Assembly: GCA_029961685.1 (NCBI GenBank) | Contig: JARWKL010000016.1 | Coordinates: 17,118,157 to 17,182,156 of the forward strand | Direction: 5' to 3' | Source: Aristolochia californica | Taxonomy: Eukaryota > Streptophyta > Magnoliopsida > Piperales > Aristolochiaceae | Length of the DNA stretch: 64,000 bases | In this document: positions 1 to 10,020 of the stretch, one piece after another | How positions within the stretch are numbered: position 1 is the first letter of the stretch | How the letters are laid out: each line of letters opens with the position of its first letter | Position numbers and translations under genes: made by a program | Notes under the pieces: model-generated | Told to the model about the DNA's origin: nothing | Seen by the model: only the letters and a program-made list of their open reading frames with translations | Databases searched by the model: none

Positions 1-399
1 CTTTATATTTCATGCCTAAGTTAAAGTTTTTAAATTTTAATTCTTAATTTACCCTTCCTTGAGAAGCCACCTGGACCAACATTTTCAACATGTATTATCC
101 AATTGAATGCAACAGATGGAGAAGACACATCATCTCAAGCAAGCACATGTGCCTTCACTGCATCAAACTCAAATGCTAGACCATGAAGAAGTTTGGCCAC
201 AAGTAATTGGCTTTACCATGTGGAATTTTTAGAAAAGAGAAAAAACTTCACTAACTTGATTTAAAATATTTATTGTAATTTTCTAGTAAGTCTCTAATAG
301 TAATAGGATTTTATTTAAAGCATTTATAGTTTTTATTTGGGTGATTGTAAATTAATAGTGATATTTCATTTAATTTTGTTGTGTTTGATTATTGTATGG
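1..399. other. AT-rich stretch, nothing recognised
   Basis: No gene, RNA or clear transposon end is visible. It may be the inside of the hAT-like element whose right end lies at 917, but its left end was not found in the window. Confidence 0.4.
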
Positions 400-421
400 A
401 GTTTATTCATAATGTTATGCA

Positions 422-757
422 TTGTATAGAGTGTTTAGACTATTTTATGGAATGTATGGAGTGTTTAGACTATTTTATGGAATGTATGGAGTGTATAAAC
501 AATTTCATGGAGTGTTTATGGAATGTATAGACAATTTTATGGAGTGTTTATGCAGGTATTATGTATATAGATTATGCCCAATTTTAAGTAGAGGTCATGC
601 CCAATTTTCTATAAGTATTATATATATAGATTATGCTCAATTTTAAGTAGAGGTCATACCCAATCTTATACATGTATTATAGATATATGTTATGCCCAAT
701 TTTATGTAGAGGTAATACCCAATTTTATGTAAATATATATGCATAATTTTATATACA
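422..757. repeat. Subterminal tandem repeats of a hAT-like element
   Basis: About 422-560 holds imperfect 30-bp units built around ATGGAGTGTTTAGAC. About 567-757 holds units of roughly 60 bp built around ATGCCCAATTTTAAGTAGAGG-like sequence. The same second motif occurs in reverse orientation at about 58540-58640, inside the hAT element at 58332-59572. This places both sequences in one transposon family. The short open frame over this array is a by-product of the repeat. Confidence 0.6.
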
Positions 758-917
758 ATTTATTTTATATATATTTTTTGAAAAGTTTTAAATGTATGTT
801 GAAGCTCGAACTCGGCTCGAAGCTCGGTTCGAACGCGATTAAAATTTTTGGGCTCGAGACGAAGTTCGATTTTAACATAAGTAGGTTCGGGCTCAGCTAG
901 GCTCGATGCCACCCCTA
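758..917. mobile_element. Right end of a non-autonomous hAT-like transposon
   Basis: The segment ends in GCTCGATGCCACCCCTA, the reverse complement of the TAGGGGTGGCATCGAG terminus seen at 58332. The preceding 130 bases are rich in GCTCGA-type motifs typical of this family's subterminal region. No matching left end or 8-bp target duplication was found upstream, so the element is truncated or starts before the window. It abuts a copia gag relic that begins just after 917. Confidence 0.6.
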
Positions 918-924
918 ACCATAA

Positions 925-1175
925 GTAGTCTATCACCTCTTTTAATGATGAAAAACTTTGGCATACAACTCATAGACTTGAGACAGATTGTTCTCATATG
1001 CATATAATGACTCAAGAGACATCCACATTTTGTTGGGAGTCTTGCAATTCATATATTTGATCCCTCAATTTGGAATCAACATTGTTCAACAATCATGCCA
1101 TATCTCGGAGGATTATCTCTGAGAAATTTTAATTTCCTTTTGGCTTCCAGTTATAAGCGCACGAACTTTGAAAAT
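925..1175 (-). pseudogene. Ty1/copia gag fragment (UBN2-like), degraded
   Basis: The minus strand translates with interruptions to CKTPNKMWMSLESLYAYENN followed by LSQVYELYAKVF. This matches the plant copia gag pattern in which a TP-EMW motif is followed by LYA-ENN and VYELY. A stop codon follows and there is no open frame, so this is a relic. No LTR belonging to it was seen. Assignment rests on recalled family consensus, not on a search. Confidence 0.55.
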
Positions 1176-1959
1176 TTGAGATAATTATGCCTCACTTTGA
1201 ACAAATTAGGGGACAAGAGCATTTGACACTTCAACCAACAATTCTCCGAACAAAAGTCCATTTGCTTTTTTACCCTTACCAATAATTGCATTGTTATCTT
1301 TCCCTTTTTTACTCATAATGCGCATTAATGGGTTTCTTGTAGGCTGTATCTAATGAGTTCAGATTCCAGCTAATAACTTTCCATCAGAGAAAGACACACA
1401 CTCACATGGAGAAATCGGTCCTACTATCTCATCATTTTCTTAGGATTAAAGGACACCCGTCCAACCCTAATCTCGTATACTTTGCAGAAAGCTCTAAAAT
1501 CAAAAGTGTGGAAAAAAATGAAAGATTTGAAAAGGGAGTGGGATGGAAAACTAGGAGAGCAGTACAGGAAAGGAGAAACCGTGAAGAACTATTGAGTGAT
1601 GGATATGCTTTTTGGAAGCTATTTCTTTCTAATTTGTCTGCAATTATCTGTGGCTTCGGTTGCGCGTAAGAACTCTAATTTGGACACCCTTAATACTCGA
1701 TCAATGTCCCGCAAACACCATTGTTAACAGCTTATGTAAGCTAGAGTTTCTGCTCAGTGCAGCTGAAGGTAAGTGACAGGGAAACCATAGTCGGAGTATT
1801 TCCTTCTCAAAACAAAATGTTAAGTGAAAGCAAGCAAATCCTATTACATATTCCAGATATACAAACCCAGCTTATTCAACTACTGAGAAGATTCGGAGCT
1901 TCCTAATTAATCTCGCATCTCCTTCTGGTAACAGATGTAAAAGGACTGCAGACAGCAAG
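1176..1959. other. Spacer and 3' flank of the RNase T2-like gene
   Basis: No recognisable gene. An 87-codon plus-strand frame at 1406-1669 has no family resemblance and lies 3' of the convergent RNase-like gene. The 3' untranslated region of that gene presumably lies within the last few hundred bases. Confidence 0.4.
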
Positions 1960-3247
1960 CTAATTAACAACCATTTTAATGTTGTCAGTGGTACGAGCTG
2001 CGGCTTCTTCGTCCTCATGGGTCCCGGAAGTGACGACTGGTAGGAGTTGGACGTTTTGGGCACAAGTTGAAGGCAATGGGTTGGGGCAGTCGATGAACCT
2101 GGAAGCAGTTATATCAGCACAGAGTCTGACGGTTCTGATGATGCCGCTGCTGTTCGAGCCACAGTGGATTAGAGCACTGCTCCTGAGTCCTAGTCCCCCG
2201 TTAATGGCGTTCAGCACTTCCGATTGTGTGTAATTCCAGTGTTTGGAGGGGATGACACCTAGACGCAATAAAGAGTATCCCGATCAAATTTCCAGTTTTC
2301 CACTTCTTCTTACTAATTAACTGTCTAAATATTACTCTTTACTGAGTCTTACCCTTGGCAGCAAGAAGTTGCAGCAACCTTGAAGATTTGAAGAGATTCA
2401 GAGTCTTCGAAAAGTAGTTGAATTGGTTCAAACCTGAGCAGACCCCGTTATCATCCCATGCAGTTCCCCATGCCAACACTCCAGTCTCTACTGGGCACCT
2501 TAGCCCCGGCCAGTTCTCGTAAAGATCCGATATATAGGATTGGACCTGTAGAGAGTGCTCGAAACGATGAAGACCGGATACATACATATGCAGGAAAATA
2601 GCAAAAAGCAGAGAAAATAAAAATTTGAGAAAGAAGAAAGGAACTGAAAGGGAGATGGTTCTAAAGGTGACCGAAGAGGTTCTACCGTATTGACAAAAAA
2701 TGGGTCGGTATTGCATGATGGGGCGCCCGACCGGAAATTACGAGCGAGGTAATCAATCTTGAAGTCGTTCGGGTTGCTCATCGTGCAAGGGAAACAGCAT
2801 TTATTTTTTCCGCTGCACATTCCTCCCGGCCACTGCGAAACAAAAAAAACCCATATAACAATCCAAAGCAGGCACAGAATCAAGCATTCACAAAAACAGA
2901 AACGAAAGAGAAAAGTTCTTTAATTCTTCGGAACATCAATCACGGCCCCGTCCATCTCAAACTGGTCCAGGCAGCCACAAACTGATGTTCAACGATCATC
3001 GCTTCATGGTCAAGATGCCCCTTATTTAGCAGGTAACACAAACCGCAACATTTTCAGAGAAGCAACAACAAAGAAAGACCAGACCACCAGAAATTTTTTA
3101 CAAGTTCCTTGTTTACAGTTTCCAGGGGGAAGGAGAGAGATAGGGAAGGAGAGAAACCTTCAAGTTAAGGTAGGTGTTATCTTGAGCCATGGAAACAGAG
3201 CAAGAAAGGAGGGCGACAAGACCAAGGAATGCACAGAAGCGAGCCAT
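1960..3247 (-). CDS. RNase T2 (S-like RNase) family protein, catalytic histidines lost
   Basis: Four exons on the minus strand: 3247-3158, 2832-2686, 2545-2353 and 2258-1960. All have GT-AG borders and compatible phases, and give 242 residues. Residues 1-21 look like a secretory signal peptide. The family pattern is clear: WPGGMC (31-36), KCCFP, NWPGLRCP (90-97), LNQFNYF, then a C-terminal half with conserved cysteines. Family members cleave single-stranded RNA with two histidines, one in IHGLWP and one in HEWxKHG. Here the first site reads IDYLAR (56-61) and the second reads WGTAWDDNGVC (105-115). Both histidines and the neighbouring Glu and Lys are therefore replaced. The structural cysteines remain, so a folded, secreted, non-catalytic protein is likely, perhaps storage or binding. 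The C-terminus runs about 25 residues past the usual end. Exon borders are inferred by eye. Confidence 0.85.
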
Positions 3248-3313
3248 TATCGGGAGAGACAGTGACTCTGGAGAGGAGAGTGGTTTGTGATCAAATGAGT
3301 TTTCTGGTTACAT

Positions 3314-3323
3314 TAATTTATAG
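3314..3323 (-). promoter_or_regulatory. TATA box of the RNase T2-like gene
   Basis: The minus strand reads CTATAAATTA about 67 bases upstream of the start codon at 3247. This is a normal plant TATA distance for a short 5' untranslated region. Confidence 0.5.
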
Positions 3324-4199
3324 GCAAGAGTGGATATTCACCGACTGTAAAAACCTACTTATCCTTTCGTTTTGAATCCATTTTCCACATTTTGTAGATG
3401 CAGAATAGAACCAGAGGATAGGAATCATTCTAGAATAACTAGTAGCCACCTAATAAATAAAAATATCTCTTGTATCTGCCACTAGACAATTTTAATATCC
3501 ACATGGCAAACGAAAATTCGTGGAGACCACAACTGCCCCCGTCAACAGCGACGTTCAAGATCAAGGATTATTAATTATTATAATTAAATTAGTCAACTGT
3601 ACTCGGTACTGCCGCGATTCACATAAATTTGGAAATCCTTCGTCGGTGCCTGGCTCTGAACTTTAAATAGGCTTTTACGGTACATTTTTATTAAGGGATT
3701 GAATGTGTGTGGCAGGTCGCTGTCGTCGTCGCGTGGGACTTTTCAGGTATCCTGGAAAGCACGTGGGGGCACCCTCTGGGCTTGGGCCTTTTTAAAAGGC
3801 TGTTATCGTTTTTCTTCGCCCATCGTTTGGTCTGCTTTTTCCATTGGGAAATGGTTAACTAGTGGTGAGACACATGTGGCACGTGAATTGGTAATTCCAC
3901 ACGTGAGACACACCTGAGATGCGACTTTTTTAACTTATCTGCTTGTTGGACCGTGGACTGTCAGCCTGGATGAGGATTTGTCTCTCACACATGTGCTTCA
4001 CATTCTTGTCAGGATAAGGGAAGAGGGTTTTTTTTTTCTATTTTTTTAAGATTAATTGTGTTTTTATTATATAAAATACTAGTTTAATTTAAAGTAATAA
4101 AATAATAATAATATTTTATTATTTAAATTATTTTCTTAATTTAAAATATTATAACATGTACTAGTGTCGAATTTTAAAATTGTAATAAAATATGTGAGG
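3324..4199. other. Upstream region of the RNase-like gene; AT-rich spacer
   Basis: No gene recognised. A 72-codon plus frame at 3699-3917 resembles no family I know. 4020-4190 is very AT-rich. Regulatory elements of the RNase-like gene may lie in the first few hundred bases, but none can be assigned. Confidence 0.4.
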
Positions 4200-5620
4200 G
4201 ACACTACCACCAACCCGACAAAGGGGCGGGTTAGTCAAACAATGAAGTTTACGTGCATTATGTAGTTCATTCACAAAGAGAAAGTGTCCACATGTGGAAT
4301 ACAATGAATCTCATTGATCTTTATTCAATAAATTGATAGTAACTAACTATTTTTGGGAATAATAATAATTAAATTTTTATTTTTTTATTTTTAATTTTTT
4401 CTAGGGTTCCACACTAAAAATCAACTAGATCGATAAAGTTTTCTTGTACATTGAATTATTTTGTATTTATTATTCATTTAGAATTCAATTTCTAAGAGTC
4501 AGCAACTTAATGCAGCTTCTTGACCTTTCATTTTCGGTAGATTATCCAAATTGATTTACAACGGTGCTTGAAAGGAACATGGGACTATGGCATTTGATTT
4601 CAATCGATTACACATATTCAGGATCAAAGACTTTTCACACTTCAAAAGTTTGGGAATTTCTTTAAAATTATAATAAAATAGGTGATACTAAGAATAGACA
4701 TTATGTGACACACACAACCACTAACCAGACATGTCTCTTTTTTATTTCACAAAGGGGAATGGAGGGGTCAACAATGAAGTTCACGCGCATTATGTAGTTC
4801 ATTCACAAAGATAAAATGTCCACATGTGAAATACAATGAATCTCATCAATCTTTATTCAAGAAATTAATAATTACTAATTATTTTTGGAAATAATAATGA
4901 TTAAATTTTTATTTTTTATTTTTTAATTTTTTCTATTGTTCGATACTAAAGGTCAAGTAGATCAATAAAGTTTTCTTGTACAATGAATTATCCTGCATTT
5001 ATTATTCCTTTAGATTTGAATTTATAGGAGCATGCAACTTCTTGACCTTTCATTTTCGGTAGATTATCCAAATTGATTTATAACGGTACTGAAAGGAACA
5101 TGGAACTATGGTCTTAATTGTAATTTTATATTTGATTTCAATCGATTTCACATATTCAAGATCAAAGACTTTTCACACTTCAAAAGTTTGGGAATTTCTT
5201 TTAAATTATAATAAAATAGGTGATACTAAGAAATAGACATTATGTGACAGACACAACCACTAACTAGACATGTCCCTTTTTTATTTCACAAAAGGGGGGG
5301 GGGGGGGGGGGGGGGGGTCTACGATGAAGTTTAGGCGCATTATGTAGTTCATTCACAAAGAGAAAGTGTCCACATGTGAAATACAAATGAATCTCATCAA
5401 TCTTTATTCAAGAAATTGATAGTTACTAATTATTTTTGGAAATAATAATAATTAAATTTTTATTTTTTAATTTTTTCTAGGGTTCGATACTAAAGGGCTA
5501 CTAGATCCTTGCATTTATTATTCCTTTAAATTTCAATTTCTAGGAGCTGGCAACTTAAATGCAACTTCTTGACCTTTCATTTTCGGTAGATTATCCAAAT
5601 TCATTTGTAAAGATATTGGT
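4200..5620. repeat. Three tandem units of about 540 bp (PPO 3' flank repeat)
   Basis: The motif TGTAGTTCATTCACAAAGA recurs at about 4261, 4793 and 5343, giving periods of 532 and 550. Each unit continues with a conserved block ending near TTTCGGTAGATTATCCAAAT. Related single copies lie 3' of PPO2 (about 37140-37560) and 3' of the PPO3 pseudogene (about 58240-58330 and 59573-59860). The block is therefore part of the ancestral PPO downstream flank and was tandemly triplicated only here. Confidence 0.75.
5294..5317. repeat. Poly-G tract of 24 bases
   Basis: An uninterrupted run of 24 G lies inside the third 540-bp unit. The second unit has GGGGAATGGAGGGG at this place, so the run grew locally. 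Its true length may be affected by sequencing slippage. Confidence 0.8.
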
Positions 5621-5634
5621 CGCAAGAAAAACCA

Positions 5635-5726
5635 TGGGTGGAAGGCCTTTTCCTAAAATGATTAACCACTTAAGAAACCTTGGGTGGAAGGCCTTTTCCT
5701 AAAATGATTAACCACTTAAGAAACCT
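5635..5726. repeat. 46-bp tandem duplication
   Basis: Two adjacent, apparently identical 46-bp units begin with TGGGTGGAAGGCC at 5635 and 5681. A related single sequence, AAAAACCATGGGTGG, occurs in the PPO3 flank near 59650. Confidence 0.85.
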
Positions 5727-6108
5727 TTTCTCCTAGCTAATAAATACAAATACAAGATCTTTAACAACACACTTTAAGCTCTTTTCTCTCGTGTTCGAAT
5801 AACCATAAAAAACTAAAAAAAAAAACAAAAAAGAAACATGGTTAAAATGGAAAAGAAAAAAATATCTTTCGAACGGCACCGATCCTTGAATTGAAACACC
5901 ATTTTATCCACAAACAAAATATCTGACTACGATATTTTTTAAACAAGATGAAAAGACAAGATTGCGCCCACAATCTTCAGTTATTATTCCACGACACTAG
6001 GCTATAAGGAAAACAGACAGACACAGTCGACTCATTGGATCCTTACACAGACACAAATATTCGATTCTTCTCGATCAGGGCACTTAGAAAGACCCCGACA
6101 TACCCCTT
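5727..6108. other. 3' flank of PPO1
   Basis: No gene. Parts of this stretch, such as GACAAGATTGC followed by CCCACAATCTTC, recur 3' of PPO2 (about 38410) and of the PPO3 pseudogene (about 61480). This marks it as the common PPO 3' end and downstream flank. Confidence 0.6.
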
Positions 6109-8040
6109 TTAATACGCCTGCGCGGGCACCAGCTCGATGTGGACCCCTCCGATCTTCACCTGCCCGCTCCGGGGGACGATGTTCACCGCGATCTTCTGCG
6201 CAGCGTCAGCGCCTATGCTCTCAAGGATGCTTTGGATCCCCAGCTGGAGACCCGCCTTGACGGTAGGTCCGTTTTTCATGATGTGATTGTTGTGTCGGAC
6301 TCTTGTGAAGCTTCCGGAGAACGTACCGGGGCCGACGGTGTACGTATTCTGTAACAGATTGTCCACGTACACGTCGAAACGGATTGGTTCTGGGTCCAAG
6401 ATATCAATGTCGTCGATGAAGAGGACCTCCGCGAAGGCGGCCTTCTCCGCCGGAGTGCGAGAGGCTTTCGGCCGGGTAACCACCGCTCGGATGGTCTCGT
6501 TGAGAGGACGCGGCGATGGACCGAAGTCGCTGATCAACTTGGGGTTTGTGATCGGCGCCGCCCGTGGTTGTACTGTTGGCACGCTAAAATTATTGTCTGC
6601 AAACGCGTACCCCAAGTCATTTACGTTCAGACAATCTCTCACCTGTTTGCACATTTCAAAACAAAAAACTGCTTTACGCTAAACGAACAACTAAAATTTC
6701 TTTGATAAAGTTGGCAGAATTAGAAGAAGATGATGAAGGGTAGTAAATAATGCGAAAACGGGAAGATAAAAAAGTAACCGCAGCAAACCCAAACTCACCT
6801 TGACACTGACCACCTTCTCGTTCTCGTCGTAGAAGACGAAGGTGGCGTCGAGCCAGTCGGGATCGTTGAACTCCAGAAGGTTCCCTCTCTTGTTCCTGTA
6901 GATATCCCAGAATCGGTCGATATTAGCATGATGACCAAAAAAGATAGGATCCCTGGCCGCCGAGAAGAAGTTGCCCATGTCTGTGTTTGGGGCCTCCACG
7001 TTCCCAACCCACATATGAGGCACATTATGCACGTTTTCACAGTAGCCCGAAGTTAGATTAGCCGTTCCGGCGTTTGGCGAATCCCCGGCTCTCACTGGAC
7101 TTCCCATGAACAGCCGCGGCACCGCCAGAGTGGTCTTAAACATGGTGTCCAAGTTCTCTAGATTCTTTTGCACGACATCCGCCGGCGGCGGCTGGTCCTC
7201 TATGTCGTAGCTGTAACTAAGATTGAGATTCTCATTGAAGTGGGAGGAGTTCCGGTTGGGGTTGTAAAGACTGGAGGAAGGATCCGAGTAGATATCCGGG
7301 ATCTTCATCCCGGCTGGAACGTCGTAGTTCCAGTAAGGGAGAGCAAAGGTGTCGTCGTTGATAATTTTCCCGATGATCCTCTCCAAGAAGTAGAGGTAAT
7401 AGCGATGCCACGGGAGGAACAGCCAGCTAAAATGGACCTGCAACGGCGTGTTCGTTCCCTTTTGGTTGTAAGCCTCGTTACAGTAAGCGCAGTGGATCTG
7501 TGCCTGCTGCAGGTAGTTCCAAGGGTGGTTCCGGGGAAGGGCTTTCATCTGAGCTATCACACTCTTGAACCGGTCCTTTTCAAACTGAGTGAGGAGGTGG
7601 GCCGGCTTCCGTTTCCGCAGGGGCGGACTCACTGGAAACTGGTAAGGTTGGACATTAAGAGGTTTGCTAAAGTCATAGGGCGGGCAGCACTGGACCGGAA
7701 CTTGGTCCCCATACCCATCCGGGTAGTTGGCCGAACGACAAGCTGTAAGTTCCGGCGGCTCAATCGGAGCACCAACCGCTGAGGGGTTGCCGGCGAGAGC
7801 GGTGGCTCCATAGAACCCTCCGAGACCGAGAAGGACGTTGCGACGGTCAAATCTGGCCGGAGTGGGTTCACCACTCGTCTCGCTGCTACTTCTAATACTA
7901 GTATTTGCCCTTCTCTTCTCACGTACATTGCAGTCTTTGATCTGGAGCGGGCATGCATAGGAGGAGGAGGAGGAGGAGGAGGAGGAGGAGAGGACGGTGG
8001 CTGTAGGGACGGCGTTGGACAGCAGCATTGACATAGCCAT
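6109..8040 (-). CDS. PPO: Polyphenol oxidase 1 (catechol oxidase), chloroplastic
   Basis: Two exons, 8040-6799 and 6642-6109, flank a 156-base GT-AG intron placed after VVSVK, giving 591 residues, a normal PPO length. PPO oxidises o-diphenols to o-quinones with O2 at a type-3 copper pair in the thylakoid lumen. Residues 1 to about 90 are a Ser-rich transit peptide followed by a twin-arginine lumen signal (RR at 66-67, then a hydrophobic run). CuA: H183 in HCAYC, H203 and H212 (PWHRYY), with C187 the likely thioether cysteine. CuB: H338, H342 (HNVPH) and the HH pair at 370-371 (FFGHHANIDRFW). A DWL segment (DPDWLDATF) and the C-terminal KFDV-type domain (RFDVYVDN) follow. No stop or frameshift is visible. 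PPO2 is a close paralogue. I expect it to be functional. Confidence 0.93.
7960..7990 (-). repeat. Trinucleotide repeat coding the PPO1 serine run
   Basis: A (GGA)n tract on the plus strand codes ten consecutive serines in the transit peptide (residues 18-27). The equivalent stretch of PPO2 and of the 22.8-kb fragment is shorter and interrupted by Pro and Thr, so the tract expanded in PPO1. Confidence 0.8.
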
Positions 8041-8096
8041 TGTTGGATCGTTTTCGTGCTGGGTTACGGTTTTAAGTATGGAGGAGAGAATGGGGC

Positions 8097-8104
8097 ATTA
8101 AATA
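8097..8104 (-). promoter_or_regulatory. TATA-like box of PPO1
   Basis: The minus strand reads TATTTAAT about 57-64 bases upstream of the start codon at 8040. The equivalent position in PPO2 and in all PPO 5' fragments reads TATTTAAA, so PPO1 alone has a changed last base. Confidence 0.5.
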
Positions 8105-8924
8105 GAGGAGTAGTGAGGTCCTTCCCGCTTCTCTTCTCTCGTTCGTCATTACAGGTCGGTGGGAAAGCGGTGGGAGAGGTGAAGACGGTAAAACTACATT
8201 TCCTCATTTCCACGAAGCACGGGTTTCTGATGGTTAATGCAAAATGGAGCAATTTGTTAAAAAAAAGGTCAGGGAAAGCCGGCAGAATCGTATAAAGGGG
8301 AAAAAATAAGAAGGGAGGGACCCATTTGATAAAATAATTGAAAAAAAAAAAAAAAGTTACTTTTTCGCACTCCCCCTTTGACCACATGTTTTCTAGAGTC
8401 ATTCGAAAATATTCCTTGGACCCGGGCGACCCATTTGGCGGGGCGAAGATATCCAATCCGGTCCCCTTCAAGCTAGAAACCAGCCCAAACATTGAACGGA
8501 ACAATTATTACGCATACACGTGGCATACAATTTAAAAAAGCAAAAAAAAAGTGTCTACGTGTATTTCGTGGTATATTTTTTATTATATTAAAATGGAAAT
8601 TGACCATCACTTTCAACGCACATTGGTGGGTACATAAGAAAATGATGTCTTTGGGCTTGGAGCCAGCTCACATGAGATAAGTAAGCGTCCACGTGCAGTT
8701 CGTGGTCTTTTCCGATTCGTAAATTGCCCATCTCATTAAATGAACAAGTTCACTCTTTATTATCTGCAGTTTTTCCGATTCGTACGTAAATTGCCCATCA
8801 CATTAAATGAACAAGCTGACTCTTTATTATCTGCGGAGACTCGAACCTGACTTTCTCGATTCGTGAGAGGAACTCAGAGGAGGATTTCATGCAGATACTC
8901 GCAATTATCTTGCAGACGCAAATG
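8105..8924. promoter_or_regulatory. PPO1 upstream region with CACGTG boxes
   Basis: This 0.8-kb stretch matches the upstream region of PPO2 (41100-41660) and of the PPO fragment (23300-23960). CACGTG (G-box core) occurs at 8517-8522 and 8690-8695. The second has positional equivalents at 41544-41549 and near 23630. G-boxes bind bZIP and bHLH factors in plants; a role here is inference from conservation only. Confidence 0.5.
8708..8836. repeat. Tandem duplication of about 65 bp in the PPO1 upstream region
   Basis: The segment TTTTCCGATTCGTAAATTGC through TTATTATCTGC occurs twice in a row, the second copy with an inserted ACGT (CGTACGTAAATTG). PPO2 has a single copy at about 41562-41625. Confidence 0.75.
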
Positions 8925-10020
8925 TGTTAAACAAGAGTTCCAAAAGATTAATTTTTTTTATATATTTGTTTTTGATATATTTTTCTCCCAAGCGAAGGCA
9001 ATGATATAATTACACGTTAAAATTAGGTCAAAATAAGAACTTAAAATTAGAGAAAATCAGATAAACAAATTTTGTCGATATATAAATCCTAAAATTATGG
9101 TAACAAATTAACAATTGTACATCTCATTGCAACACTCACTCTCTCTCAAGTTGGTGCATAGATAGTCCAACTTTATATTTTTAAAGTTGAGGTCACATTG
9201 ATATGGTAGAGCCAACAACAACAGATTGTGTAGCGGCAGCAATAGATTTTCTAGCTGCGGCCGATTCCACTTTCTGTTTGACCCAGTTTGGGCCTTTGAA
9301 CGTGGTCCAGTTCTTGTCCGGGTCGCTAGGCGAATAATAAACCAACGGACCTAAGTTAAGCGAAAAATTATTTTTTTCCGTACCTTCGCATTTGTTGAAA
9401 CAGTGCGGAGACAACGCTGCTCCTTCTCACTGGAAGGCAGAGTGGTGGTTTGGAAGCAGCTTTCGGGAGTCCCACCGGAGTTCGGGTGACGGCAAGTCTG
9501 TGTTACGGCAACGACTGAGAAGAACATGAAAATTAAAAACGATCGCACCTTCGTCTTCTCCATCGGCGACGCTCATGCAGGTCGCAAGGTGGTTCGGCAC
9601 TAGCTTTCAGCGGATTTCGGGTGGCGGGGTGATATTTTACGGAACCACTAAAAGGTGGTTCGGCATTGGAACTTCTTCGTCGGGCCACAACAGAAAAATA
9701 GAGATCTTCTACTTTGTTTTTTTTTTTTTTTCAGTGACTTTTGCAGGCGACAGAGATGAATACGGGAACACTAGCTCTGATTTTCATCGACCGGAAAGAG
9801 AATTCTCCTACTCTGATACTATATCAAACAGAGTCTCAAAAGAATAATTTTTCCAATGTATTCTTCTCTCAAATGGAGGCTATTTATCAATACAATTACA
9901 ACCTAAAATTAAGTCCAAATCAAATCCTTAAATCAGGGAAAATCAGGGAAACAAATCATTTCGATATACATATCAAAAATTATGCTAGCAAATTAAAAAA
10001 TTGTATAACTCATTGCAACA
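8925..10020 (-). mobile_element. Small LTR retrotransposon (TRIM-like), minus orientation
   Basis: Left LTR 8925-9134 (TGTTAAAC to TTGCAACA) and right LTR 9822-10020 (TATCAAAC to TTGCAACA) are similar through their length. On the minus strand, a primer site resembling TGGTATCAGAG (read TAGTATCAGAG) lies directly inside the right LTR at about 9811-9821. A purine tract, GAGAGAGAGTGAG, lies directly inside the left LTR. The internal 687 bases lack gag-pol domains. A 70-codon minus frame (9563-9351) begins with a signal-peptide-like hydrophobic run and is not recognised. Flanking target duplications do not match, because PPO flank lies on one side and gypsy relic on the other. Recombination after insertion is therefore likely. 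Confidence 0.75.

Noticed and set aside
1406..1669. 87-codon plus-strand frame as a gene
   Set aside because: No family resemblance, no supporting promoter or splice context; ordinary chance frame in spacer.
7168..7782. 204-codon plus-strand frame opposite PPO1
   Set aside because: It is the antisense shadow of the GC-rich PPO coding exon. Similar shadows occur opposite PPO2 and PPO3.
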